Shown here piece after piece: positions 9,517-16,900 of a stretch of 39,883 nt of DNA. The position numbers and the translations under genes were made by a program. The stretch's first letter is position 1, and every line of letters begins with the position of its first letter. The stretch is taken from NCBI GenBank assembly GCA_910579285.1, contig CAJTTT010000029.1, positions 1 through 39,883 of the forward strand. The letters run 5' to 3'. Origin of the DNA: an uncultured Lachnospiraceae bacterium. Its GTDB lineage: Bacteria; Bacillota; Clostridia; Lachnospirales; Lachnospiraceae. The notes beneath the pieces were generated by a model. It made no database searches, had not been told where the DNA came from, and saw only the letters and a list, made by a program, of their open reading frames with translations.

Positions 9517-9522
9517 TCTGCT

Positions 9523-9552
9523 ACTATAGCACAATCCGCAGTGAGCTGTCAA
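9523..9552 (-). promoter_or_regulatory. sigma-A promoter of rplJL
   Basis: TTGACA (9552-9547) and TATAGT (9528-9523) with an 18-base spacer on the minus strand. It makes rplJL independent of rplKA, which is 12 kb upstream here. The remaining 70 bases up to the next stop codon (9624) contain nothing I recognise. Confidence 0.8.
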
Positions 9553-9623
9553 CTGTTTTTCCACATTTATAAGCATCTTGTCCCATTGCAGGCAGCTCCA
9601 GCCCGCAGACAGCCAGGTTTCAG

Positions 9624-10490
9624 TCATTTCCTGCCCGAAAGCGGACGGGACATCTCCTCCTCGTACTTCCTGACCGCCTCATCGCGCACATTGCGCGCCA
9701 CGCCCCATTTGTCGCCGGCCTCGCAGATTTTTCCGTTCTGCACCTCGCATCTCGTTCCGTTTAAGACAAATTCCCGGTCGGTATCCACGCCAAGCTGCCG
9801 CAGCAGTTCCAGTAACATGGGCGTCGTGCCTCCCATCATGTCACTCCTGCCTGACGCAGCAGAGATCCTGTCGCCAAACTCGAGCATGACGCCGGACCAC
9901 CGTCCTTCCGAAAAGTGGATCAGTGCGCCAAGCCCCCACGATAGCGCCTGCAGTTTTTCATCGTTTTCCCCGTTTCGGTATCCGTGCCCTTCCCCGTAAA
10001 CCTGATCCCTGCCCACACGCAGCCTGTAACCGTTTCCCAGGTCAAACACATCGCCCACGGCAATATTGACACTGTTGTCAGAAGGATCGTAGTCCTTATG
10101 TTCGCATGTCTGAAACGGTCCCGCCTTTTGAAAAAGCTCGGATGGATCAATACTGGTAAAAAAGCCAGCGCTGCAGCATGTAAAAATTTTGCCGCCGTCC
10201 ACCTGTACGGTGGAAGTCACCGCATCGACGAACTCCGTGGTAATCTCATACTCCTCTTTCTCCGGGTCGTTAAAAAGACTCCTGTCAACCTGCGCCCAGA
10301 CCTCGATCAGATTATTGATATCCGCTTTTCTGGCCCTGTCAAACCCATTGAGGGTATCATCCTCGTCACCGTTAATATCCCCGTTAAAGTAATCCACAAA
10401 GGCGTCCTGCTGCCCGTCCTTCGACGAAAGCTTTCCCGTCGTAGTATTGTAAATGTAAGTATTCCGACTTCCTATGCCGCTGATGCCCAT
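9624..10490 (-). CDS. Unrecognised protein, second gene of a pair
   Basis: I do not recognise this 288-residue protein. It starts MGISGIGSRNTYIYNTTTGK, has no signal peptide or membrane segment, and is acidic. Segments such as YFNGDINGDEDDTLNGFDRARK and GDVFDLGNGYRLRVGRD suggest a folded cytosolic or exported soluble domain. The ATG at 10490 is preferred over earlier in-frame starts because GAGGTG lies 6-7 bases upstream and it begins one base after the stop of the preceding gene, implying translational coupling. Both genes sit at the downstream end of the accessory insert, next to the rplJ promoter. Proteins of similar appearance seem to occur in Lachnospiraceae, but I cannot name a family. 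Confidence 0.75.
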   Translation of the reverse strand: MGISGIGSRNTYIYNTTTGKLSSKDGQQDAFVDYFNGDINGDEDDTLNGFDRARKADINNLIEVWAQVDRSLFNDPEKEEYEITTEFVDAVTSTVQVDGGKIFTCCSAGFFTSIDPSELFQKAGPFQTCEHKDYDPSDNSVNIAVGDVFDLGNGYRLRVGRDQVYGEGHGYRNGENDEKLQALSWGLGALIHFSEGRWSGVMLEFGDRISAASGRSDMMGGTTPMLLELLRQLGVDTDREFVLNGTRCEVQNGKICEAGDKWGVARNVRDEAVRKYEEEMSRPLSGRK

Positions 10491-10491
10491 A

Positions 10492-11988
10492 TCACACCTC
10501 ACCGCTCCCATACGCTGCCGCCGCATGTGCAAAGGTTCCTGCCGATATGGTTCTGCCGCCCCGCGCCGTCAGGCGCGCCTCATACTGCAGCCCGAACTTC
10601 TGTGCCTCTGTGATCTCCACCTCCATCACACCGTAGCTCGTTTTGATCTCCAGCACTGTGGAGCCGTCGGCCTTCGTGATAATTTTCGTCTCAAGATCCT
10701 CTTCCTTATCCGCCGTCTCTTTGTTTTTCGCGTCTTCGGGAATCGTCATCTTTCCGTCATAATCAGAAATTTTCTGCAGGCCCTTCTGGTTTTCCTTGAT
10801 AACCGCCCGCCAGATCAGATCCATCTCCTCCCCAGTATAAAAATGCGCGCCGAAGCCATTCATATATTTGGCCCACTTCGCCTTCTCCCGGTCTATGTAA
10901 GTGGAACCGTCCTTCTCGTAAGTGTAATCCGGCACCCCGTCCTCGTCGGTGGAAGTCTCAAAGAAATTGACAAACTCATCCTCATTGATCTTTCCGGCGA
11001 GAAAATCCTTCCAGAACGCTTCGCTGCTGGCAAACCGCAGGTTCGCATCCTGAGGGAACCGCTCCAGAAACGCCATCACTTTCTCATGCTGTCCCGGTTC
11101 TGTATAAGAAAACTTCCAGCAGTCCTTATTGATCCATTTTGACCCGTCAAAGTAAGCCTCCTTGCACCAGATCCCGTCCTGCGAGTAGCATGTGATAAAC
11201 CAGTGCTTTTTCTGGGGATCGTCGGTTGGAAAGGTGCTCTTGGTCACTTCCCCCGTAAGCAGCTCCATAAGCTCCTCCGGGTCTGTCACCTCCACATCCG
11301 TATAATTATCGTCCGCGCCGTCTATCTCCCGCGTTCTTTTCCCGGAAGCCGCCGTGCTGCCGCCGACTGCTGTCTGCGCTGTCTCAGAAGGCGCTGCGCT
11401 GCTGCCAACGGTTGTCTGAGCCGCCCCACTGCTGTCCGAAGACGTCCCAGGATTCACCACACTGCCACCCGAAGGCGCCTGCGTCTGAGCCGCCTCTGGT
11501 ACTGACACATTTGTCACAATTGTTGTGCCTGTCCCGTCCGCGTCAGGCTTACCCTCCGCTTCCCTTCTCATCGCTTCCCTGGCGGCCTGCTTCTCCACTT
11601 CCGCAATCATTTCCTTGATCTGCTCCTGCAGGGCCTCCTCCGCATCATCAAAATCCGCCAGAAGCTTCTCCCATTCCTTTATGGTAAAAGACTGCGCACC
11701 CGTCTGAAAGGTCGGCTCTACCTTGCCCTCTCTCACCTTTCTCGCCATCTCCTCCATATGGGCAAGAATCTGTTCACGGTACGTCATATCCTCCGTTTTC
11801 TTCTCTCTGCCTTCTTCCGCCTCTGTCTTTCCCGCAGCTGCGTCATTTATGACACTTTCGTCATTTTCATTGTTTTGTCCCAAAAAAGCTTTGCCCGCAT
11901 CCTCCCTGCCCGGCTGCGCGGTACGGTTTCTGTAACCCGTCTGGGCTGTCTGATGCATCCACGAAGAATAACTGTTTCCTATGTTCAT
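10492..11988 (-). CDS. Unrecognised protein with coiled-coil N-terminus and Ser/Thr/Ala linker
   Basis: This 498-residue protein has three visible parts. A polar N-terminus (1-160) contains SFTIKEWEKLLADFDDAEEA and charged helices likely to form a coiled coil. A low-complexity Ser/Thr/Ala/Gly linker follows (about 160-220, imperfect repeats AAQTTVGSSAAPSE / TAQTAVGGSTAASG). The C-terminal part (220-498) is rich in Trp and aromatic residues (HWFITCYSQDGIWCKEAYFDG). There is no signal peptide or transmembrane segment. The SFTIKEWEKLL segment reminds me of uncharacterised Lachnospiraceae DUF families, but I cannot assign one. The ATG at 11988 has GAGAGGG about 8 bases upstream. It is followed, with a one-base gap, by the gene at 10490. 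Confidence 0.78.
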   Translation of the reverse strand: MNIGNSYSSWMHQTAQTGYRNRTAQPGREDAGKAFLGQNNENDESVINDAAAGKTEAEEGREKKTEDMTYREQILAHMEEMARKVREGKVEPTFQTGAQSFTIKEWEKLLADFDDAEEALQEQIKEMIAEVEKQAAREAMRREAEGKPDADGTGTTIVTNVSVPEAAQTQAPSGGSVVNPGTSSDSSGAAQTTVGSSAAPSETAQTAVGGSTAASGKRTREIDGADDNYTDVEVTDPEELMELLTGEVTKSTFPTDDPQKKHWFITCYSQDGIWCKEAYFDGSKWINKDCWKFSYTEPGQHEKVMAFLERFPQDANLRFASSEAFWKDFLAGKINEDEFVNFFETSTDEDGVPDYTYEKDGSTYIDREKAKWAKYMNGFGAHFYTGEEMDLIWRAVIKENQKGLQKISDYDGKMTIPEDAKNKETADKEEDLETKIITKADGSTVLEIKTSYGVMEVEITEAQKFGLQYEARLTARGGRTISAGTFAHAAAAYGSGEV

Positions 11989-12101
11989 AATTTTGATCCC
12001 TCTCTGTCCGGCGTTTTTCCCAGAAATTTGTTTCTCTGCAAATAATACGATTCACCCGCCGAAAAAGTTTCACAATACAAAAATAAGGAGAGCGGTTTTG
12101 T

Positions 12102-13406
12102 TCACCAGCTCACAAACCCTTCCTCATCAATCCGCACGCCCTCGGAAATACTGCGCATAAAGGAAAGCACCCGCTCTTTCTCCGTCCCCTGTAAAAGCGT
12201 GGTCCTGCATCCGCTCTGCAGACAGGGAATGAACTGATAGCTCACAATGCCCGTCTCGTCAACCACCACTTCCACCATTCCCGTGTCAAGCGTCTTCGAA
12301 TTGAACCAGAAATTTCCCAGACTGTAAATCACGGGCACGCCCTGAATCACACCGATGGGCTGCAGGCAGTGCGGATGGTCCCCGATGATCAGATCCGCTC
12401 CCGCGGCAGCCAGTTCCGGCGCCTGCTTCAGCTGCGCCCAATCAAGCTCCACCTGATTCTCCGTCCCCCAATGGACATAGGCCACCACGAAATCACTGTT
12501 TTCGGCCGCCTCCCGGACTGCCTCCAAAAACTTCGCCCCGTTCCAGCAGCGGAAAACACCGGGAGACGTCTCCGTTGCCTCTTTCGTGTCCGGCGTGTCC
12601 AGCCGTTCAATCTGGGTGGCCGACACAAAGGCAATCTTCATATCGCCCACAATATAATAAACCGGCCTTGCCGCCTCGCTGATATTCCGGCCGGCCCCCA
12701 CATAGGGAATCTCCGCCTCACGCAGGGTATCAAACGTATCCGTCAGCGCCTCCGGCCCGTAATCATACGCGTGATTGTTCGCCAGGGACACGAGATCCAC
12801 GCCCATATCGTTCAGGTAAGACACCGTCTCCGGCTTTGCCCGGAAGGTAAACTGCTTTTCCTCCAAAGGCGCGCCCCGGTTGGAATAGGCAAACTCATTG
12901 TTGAGCATCATAATGTCCGCCGCCTGCATCCGCTCGATCACTTCCGGCGCCACACCCTTGGAAATGTCGCCGCCTAAACCCACAGTCCCCATAATGGCGT
13001 AATTCGTGTCAAAAAGGATATCCCCCGCAAAAGTCATGGTCACCTGTCCCGGCTCCGCCGGTTCTCTCGCATAGATGCCATTCTCCTCCATATAGCCGGG
13101 ATCATCCAGAACTTCCTGGTATCTGGAAACGTTTTCCTGCTCCTTCTCCGGCTCGTCCCCGACGCTCTCGGCCGCCTCTTCCTCCGGCGCCTCACGGTCA
13201 GCCTCCTGCACACTGTTCGCCTGATCCGGGCGCACAATATCCGGCTTCTTCGTTTTCACCGGCTCCATAATCCACTGATGCGCCGCCAGAGCCAGAACCC
13301 CCGCCGCCACCGCCGCCGTCAGTGTGATGAGAAAGGGAAGAAAAAAACTCCGATGAAACCTTATTCTCTTTTTCTTCTTGTTTTTACGCGATCTTTTCTT
13401 AGCCAT
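12102..13406 (-). CDS. CapA-family metallophosphatase-like membrane protein
   Basis: A 434-residue protein with a very basic N-terminus (MAKKRSRKNKKKKR), one membrane helix (about 21-42), an acidic Pro/Glu linker (50-115) and an extracellular CapA/PgsA domain (about 122-430). Conserved calcineurin-like landmarks are visible: FAGDILFD (126-133), NNEFAYS (169-175), SLANNHAYDYG (207-217), YVHWGTE and GDHPHCLQPI, followed by SLGNFWFNS. CapA is required for poly-gamma-glutamate capsules, but stand-alone homologues are common in Clostridia and no pgsB/pgsC lies here, so I infer only a cell-envelope phosphoesterase-like role. It follows the membrane-fusion gene by 104 bases and may belong to the same operon. 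Confidence 0.85.
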   Translation of the reverse strand: MAKKRSRKNKKKKRIRFHRSFFLPFLITLTAAVAAGVLALAAHQWIMEPVKTKKPDIVRPDQANSVQEADREAPEEEAAESVGDEPEKEQENVSRYQEVLDDPGYMEENGIYAREPAEPGQVTMTFAGDILFDTNYAIMGTVGLGGDISKGVAPEVIERMQAADIMMLNNEFAYSNRGAPLEEKQFTFRAKPETVSYLNDMGVDLVSLANNHAYDYGPEALTDTFDTLREAEIPYVGAGRNISEAARPVYYIVGDMKIAFVSATQIERLDTPDTKEATETSPGVFRCWNGAKFLEAVREAAENSDFVVAYVHWGTENQVELDWAQLKQAPELAAAGADLIIGDHPHCLQPIGVIQGVPVIYSLGNFWFNSKTLDTGMVEVVVDETGIVSYQFIPCLQSGCRTTLLQGTEKERVLSFMRSISEGVRIDEEGFVSW

Positions 13407-13470
13407 GCGACCATTATAACATTAAACAACCGTCATGGCAAAATTCAATTGACTCGTTTCAACGCCGCGC

Positions 13471-13497
13471 GAAAAATGCCGATTTTAAGGCATTCTC
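13471..13497 (-). repeat. Structured intergenic repeat, copy G (single hairpin)
   Basis: The minus strand reads GAGAATGCC, 8-nt loop, GGCATTTTTC, about 15 bases after the stop of the membrane-fusion gene. It matches the conserved hairpin of the repeat family; the second, longer hairpin is absent. The run of T in the 3' arm could make this copy a weak terminator between that gene and the CapA-like gene. Confidence 0.55.
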
Positions 13498-13510
13498 AGT
13501 TCTTTTCTCT

Positions 13511-14845
13511 TTACTCTTTGACCGCTGTCCCGTTTTCCAGTTCCCGGTCGGACTCTGTTACCACCTTTAGATCGCCCGACAACAGTTCGTCGGCAATCGC
13601 CGCATATTCCTCGTTCCTGTCCAGCAGACGCACCGTCATGCTCCTGACACTCAGTTCCGTGCCAAGAATGCCTTCCTTTTCCTCCAGCACATAAATCGCG
13701 TTGCCGCCATCGTTGTGAAGCGCCTTTATCGGTATCACAAAATCATAAATTTCCGATGTGGAGTTCAGCTCCATCACCCCCTCGGTGCACCCCGCCGCCA
13801 CGCCCGGATCCAGCCGGATTGTCACGGTATAGCTGCCGTTTTCCTGTACAATGGAATCGATCATCCCGGACGCCTCCCCGGCGCTTCCCGGGAAGGTAAG
13901 CTGTACCGTATCCCCCGTATGCACCAAAGGCTTCTGATCCTGCGTGATAACCGTGCAAAATATCCGGCTGGCCGTATCGTCGGCGTAGCGAAGAACCGCA
14001 TCCGATCCCATCCGCATACCTGACTGTATCATCACTTCCAGAACATCGCCCGCATGCTCCGCCGCCACCTTGCCCCCATTCTCGGAAAGTTCTGTCAAAA
14101 GCGTAATCCGCTCCTGTCTCTCCCGCACCTGGCTGATGCCGGAAGCTCCCAGTTCCAGACCACTCTCCGCCGCACTCTGGGCGCGCCTCGCATCCTCCAC
14201 TGCTCTGTCCGCCTGTCTTAACATTTTCTCCTTCTCAAGCTGTATATCCTCAATCAGGCGCTCTTTCTCCGCAATACTCCTGTCAAACCGCAGCCGCTCG
14301 TCCGCCCATGCAATCCAGATCTCATCGGCGGCATCCTCCTCGGGAATGCGGAACATATGGGTATCCAGATCCTCCACAAGCTCCTCGAGCTCCTTTGTTT
14401 CCTCCGCAATCCTCCTGTCCAATTCTATGACATTCGTGTCATAATCTTCCTGCGCCCTGATCGTGTTCACTGCCGCCTCCCGGCGCTTTGTCTGTTCCTG
14501 CCTCTGCCACGCGTCCTCCTGCGCATGAAGTTCCGCAAGCTGTGCGAGCAAATCCTCCATATCCACCTCATATAGAACCGTTCCCGCTTCCATCCGGTCA
14601 CCCGCCGCCACGCAGACCTTCTCCACAAGCAGACCGTCCAGTCCGATCACCGCCCGGGCGCCTACCGCCTCCACCGTCCCTTCTGCCGTGATCTTGTTTC
14701 GGATGGACGCCGATGTAGGACAACTCCACTTTACCCTTGGCATCCGGCTCACATAGACCATTCTTGACACATATGTCATAACCATCATAGCCGCCATGAA
14801 CAGGGCAAATCCCCGCCACAGTTTTTTCTTCGATTCCATCTGCAT
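13511..14845 (-). CDS. HlyD/RND-type membrane-fusion (adaptor) protein
   Basis: A 444-residue protein: one N-terminal membrane helix (about 12-30), a first lipoyl-like half (ITAEGTVEAVGARAVIGLDG, then VEKVCVAAGDRMEAGTVLYEVD, about 52-95), a long charged helical hairpin (about 98-235), the second lipoyl half (GKVAAEHAGDVLEVMIQSG), and beta-barrel plus membrane-proximal regions (250-440). This is the architecture of adaptors that join an inner-membrane pump to an outer structure; in Gram-positives they usually partner MacB-like ABC exporters. No exporter is next to it. Instead it follows two importer-type permeases with a 131-base spacer holding a repeat element. GGAGAAAGTGGG precedes the ATG at 14845. 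The family call is solid, the partner unknown. Confidence 0.87.
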   Translation of the reverse strand: MQMESKKKLWRGFALFMAAMMVMTYVSRMVYVSRMPRVKWSCPTSASIRNKITAEGTVEAVGARAVIGLDGLLVEKVCVAAGDRMEAGTVLYEVDMEDLLAQLAELHAQEDAWQRQEQTKRREAAVNTIRAQEDYDTNVIELDRRIAEETKELEELVEDLDTHMFRIPEEDAADEIWIAWADERLRFDRSIAEKERLIEDIQLEKEKMLRQADRAVEDARRAQSAAESGLELGASGISQVRERQERITLLTELSENGGKVAAEHAGDVLEVMIQSGMRMGSDAVLRYADDTASRIFCTVITQDQKPLVHTGDTVQLTFPGSAGEASGMIDSIVQENGSYTVTIRLDPGVAAGCTEGVMELNSTSEIYDFVIPIKALHNDGGNAIYVLEEKEGILGTELSVRSMTVRLLDRNEEYAAIADELLSGDLKVVTESDRELENGTAVKE

Positions 14846-14878
14846 CCCACTTTCTCCATTCCAGCCTCATATCCATAT

Positions 14879-14972
14879 AGAGAATGCCGCTTTGAGACAT
14901 TCTCTCACGCAAAATTTAGTATTTCCTGGCGTTCTGTCCTTTAGCAGGACGTCTTTAGAAATACGTTTCGCG
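14879..14972 (-). repeat. Structured intergenic repeat, copy B
   Basis: Placed directly after the stop of the permease gene at 14977. Outer stem GTATTTC (14919-14925) pairs with GAAATAC (14958-14964); inner stem GTTCTG pairs with CAGGAC including one U-G pair; the conserved hairpin AGAGAATG/CATTCTCT is at 14879-14905. The outer stem differs from copies C and F in both arms, so pairing is kept while sequence changes. Confidence 0.8.
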
Positions 14973-14976
14973 CTGC

Positions 14977-15924
14977 TTACGTTTTTACCCCGATATACGC
15001 AATTCCCTCTTCCAGCGCGTCCTGCCCCAGCGCAAAGACGAACAGTGCGGGGATCAGCGTCATCACTGCCACGGCAAAGGCAAATCCCGCCTGACTGATG
15101 GTAATCTGCGGCAGATAGAGGGACAGCGGCCAAGCTGCCTGTTCCTCCAGAAACGCCATAGGCTGTTCCACCAGATTCCAATACTCCAAAAAACCCAAAA
15201 CCATTGCCGCCTGTACTCCCATCTTTCCAAGAGGCAGGCCAATGCGAAAAAAGATCTGCAGTTCTCCCGCGCCGTCCAGTTCCGCCGCCTCCAAAATTTC
15301 CGCATCAATCTGGGTAAAGCCCCTGTACATGACAAACACCGGGAACGTGGAAAAAACCGCCGGCAGAATCACCGCCGCTGGATGATTGTACAAGTGCAGT
15401 TTCTGCAAAACAAGGTACTGCGGCAAAAGCATCACCTGAAAGGGCAGGAGCATGAGCACCACATAAAGCCCAAACAGAAAGTCTCTTCCCCGAAATCGAA
15501 AGGCGGCGAACGCCCACGCCGAAGGCAGCCCCACAGCCAGCTGCCCCAGAAGGATCACTGCCGTCATCCCCGCCGTGTTCCAGAACAACTGATAGAAGGC
15601 GGGCGACTCAATTAGCAGCCTGTAAAAATGATCCATTGTCGGATAAACAGGAAGCAGATGCCAGACCGCAAAGCCCTCCCCTTCCCCGAGGATCGGTGAA
15701 AGAATACGCCGCATCTCCATGCTGTCCATCAGGGCGCCGCCCGGAATCATAAGAAGGGGTGAACAGATCAAAGCCGCCACTGCCGCACAGATCCCCCCGG
15801 CAAACCATGCCATTCTCCTTTTCCGCCATCTGCTATACGCCTGTACCGCCCATGCCGGGACTGTCACTTCGCTTCCCATTTTGTTTTCTTCCGCCTTCCC
15901 CATTCTTCTCACGCCGACCGCCAT
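14977..15924 (-). CDS. Carbohydrate-type ABC transporter permease (MalG/LplC-like)
   Basis: A permease subunit of about 315 residues with six predicted membrane segments. The EAA loop that docks the ATPase reads EAAELDGAGELQIFFRIGLP, and the C-terminal segment FAVAVMTLIPALFVFALGQD and the ending EEGIAYIGVKT are typical of MalG-family permeases (CUT1). A longer reading exists up to 15987, but its first 21 residues would be translated from the repeat element. GAGGCG lies just before ATG 15924, and MAVGVRR gives a normal basic N-terminus; an alternative ATG begins MGSEVTVPAW. No ATPase is encoded nearby, as is common where one MsmX-like ATPase serves many importers. Confidence 0.88.
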   Translation of the reverse strand: MAVGVRRMGKAEENKMGSEVTVPAWAVQAYSRWRKRRMAWFAGGICAAVAALICSPLLMIPGGALMDSMEMRRILSPILGEGEGFAVWHLLPVYPTMDHFYRLLIESPAFYQLFWNTAGMTAVILLGQLAVGLPSAWAFAAFRFRGRDFLFGLYVVLMLLPFQVMLLPQYLVLQKLHLYNHPAAVILPAVFSTFPVFVMYRGFTQIDAEILEAAELDGAGELQIFFRIGLPLGKMGVQAAMVLGFLEYWNLVEQPMAFLEEQAAWPLSLYLPQITISQAGFAFAVAVMTLIPALFVFALGQDALEEGIAYIGVKT

Positions 15925-15947
15925 GTCGCCGCGCCTCAAATCTGTGC

Positions 15948-16043
15948 GGAGAATGCCGTATTTCAGGCATTCTCCTACGCGAAACATAGAACTTCTTGGC
16001 GTCCCGTCCTATGGCGGGACGTCTTTAGAAGTTCTTCTCGCGT
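15948..16043 (-). repeat. Structured intergenic repeat, copy C (best-paired copy)
   Basis: Hairpin 1 is GGAGAATGCC/GGCATTCTCC (15948-15975). Hairpin 2 nests ACGCGA/TCGCGT (15977-15982 with 16038-16043), AGAACTTCT/AGAAGTTCT and GTCCCG/CGGGAC (16001-16006 with 16015-16020) with loop TCCTATGG. The element fills the gap between the two permease genes. The TAA stop of the upstream permease (16025-16027) lies inside it. Confidence 0.88.
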
Positions 16044-16900
16044 TTTTCACACGAATCCAGTTTATTCTGCAGGCACAGACACACCGCAAGCAGTACAAGT
16101 GAAAGAATCACTGTCAGCGCCGCCATTCTGTCAAACTCCAGTTTCAGATACCAGTTCTGCAAAAGGTGCTGCAAAAAATAAATATGTTCCTGCGGATAAC
16201 TGCCCGCCACCATCCAGACTTCCCTGTAGCTTTTGAAAATCTGCAGCACAGACAGCATTCCGATTGTAAAAAAGCTGCCGGAAAGTCCCGGTCTGATGAT
16301 ATAATGCCAGTTCTGCCATCTGTTTGCGCCGTCCACCTGCGCCGCCTCCTCCACTTCCTTTGGCAGCGCGGCAAGTCCTGCCAGCCAGAGAATGATCATG
16401 TATCCCGTATTTTTCCACAAAAAACTGCACACCACAACCACCAACGCCCACTCGGTGTTGAAATAGTCGATGGCTGAAAAAGCAGAAAACGCCGCTATTT
16501 GTTCCGACACCTTTGTCAGCACGCCATTGACGACTCCCTGTCTGTCAATTAAAATCTGCAGCGTCAGAACCATGACTGCTGCCGGTACTGCCATAGGCAG
16601 AAGCATCGCTGACACCAGCCTGCGGCGAAACAGGAGATTTCTCAAAAGCATAGACAGGACCAGGCTGATCCCCATAAGAAGCGGCACGCCCACCGCCATG
16701 TACAAAAACGTATTGCGCACGGCAAGCACAAACGCGCCGTTTTCAAACACCGCACGATAATTGTCGATTCCCACGAAAGCGCCGCTGCCGGACTTTAGGA
16801 AAGATCTTCTCACTACCTCCAAAAACGGCAGCAGATAGAACAGCAGAACACCCGAAACACCCGGCAGCAGAAACAGCAGTCTTTTACTCCTCCATCTCAA
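16025..16900 (-). CDS. Carbohydrate-type ABC transporter permease (MalF/LplB-like)
   Basis: A permease of about 291 residues with six predicted membrane helices and the EAA loop EEAAQVDGANRWQNWHYIIRP (written here as EEAAQVDGANRWQNW, HYIIRP). It pairs with the MalG-like permease downstream. There is no ATG start: TTG codons at 16918 and 16900 are in frame, and GAGGAAG sits 7-8 bases before the TTG at 16900, so that start is preferred. The start overlaps the 3' end of the solute-binding gene by 17 bases, implying translational coupling. The C-terminus (KREKNF) and stop are encoded by the repeat element, suggesting the repeat may have replaced or trimmed the original end. Confidence 0.86.
   Translation of the reverse strand: MRWRSKRLLFLLPGVSGVLLFYLLPFLEVVRRSFLKSGSGAFVGIDNYRAVFENGAFVLAVRNTFLYMAVGVPLLMGISLVLSMLLRNLLFRRRLVSAMLLPMAVPAAVMVLTLQILIDRQGVVNGVLTKVSEQIAAFSAFSAIDYFNTEWALVVVVCSFLWKNTGYMIILWLAGLAALPKEVEEAAQVDGANRWQNWHYIIRPGLSGSFFTIGMLSVLQIFKSYREVWMVAGSYPQEHIYFLQHLLQNWYLKLEFDRMAALTVILSLVLLAVCLCLQNKLDSCEKREKNF

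Noticed and set aside
12102..13406. Poly-gamma-glutamate capsule operon
   Set aside because: Only a CapA-like gene is present; no ligase (capB/pgsB) or capC homologue is nearby.
15925..15987. N-terminal extension of the MalG-like permease through the repeat
   Set aside because: The extra residues are encoded by the repeat hairpin found at unrelated genes, and a good start lies at 15924.
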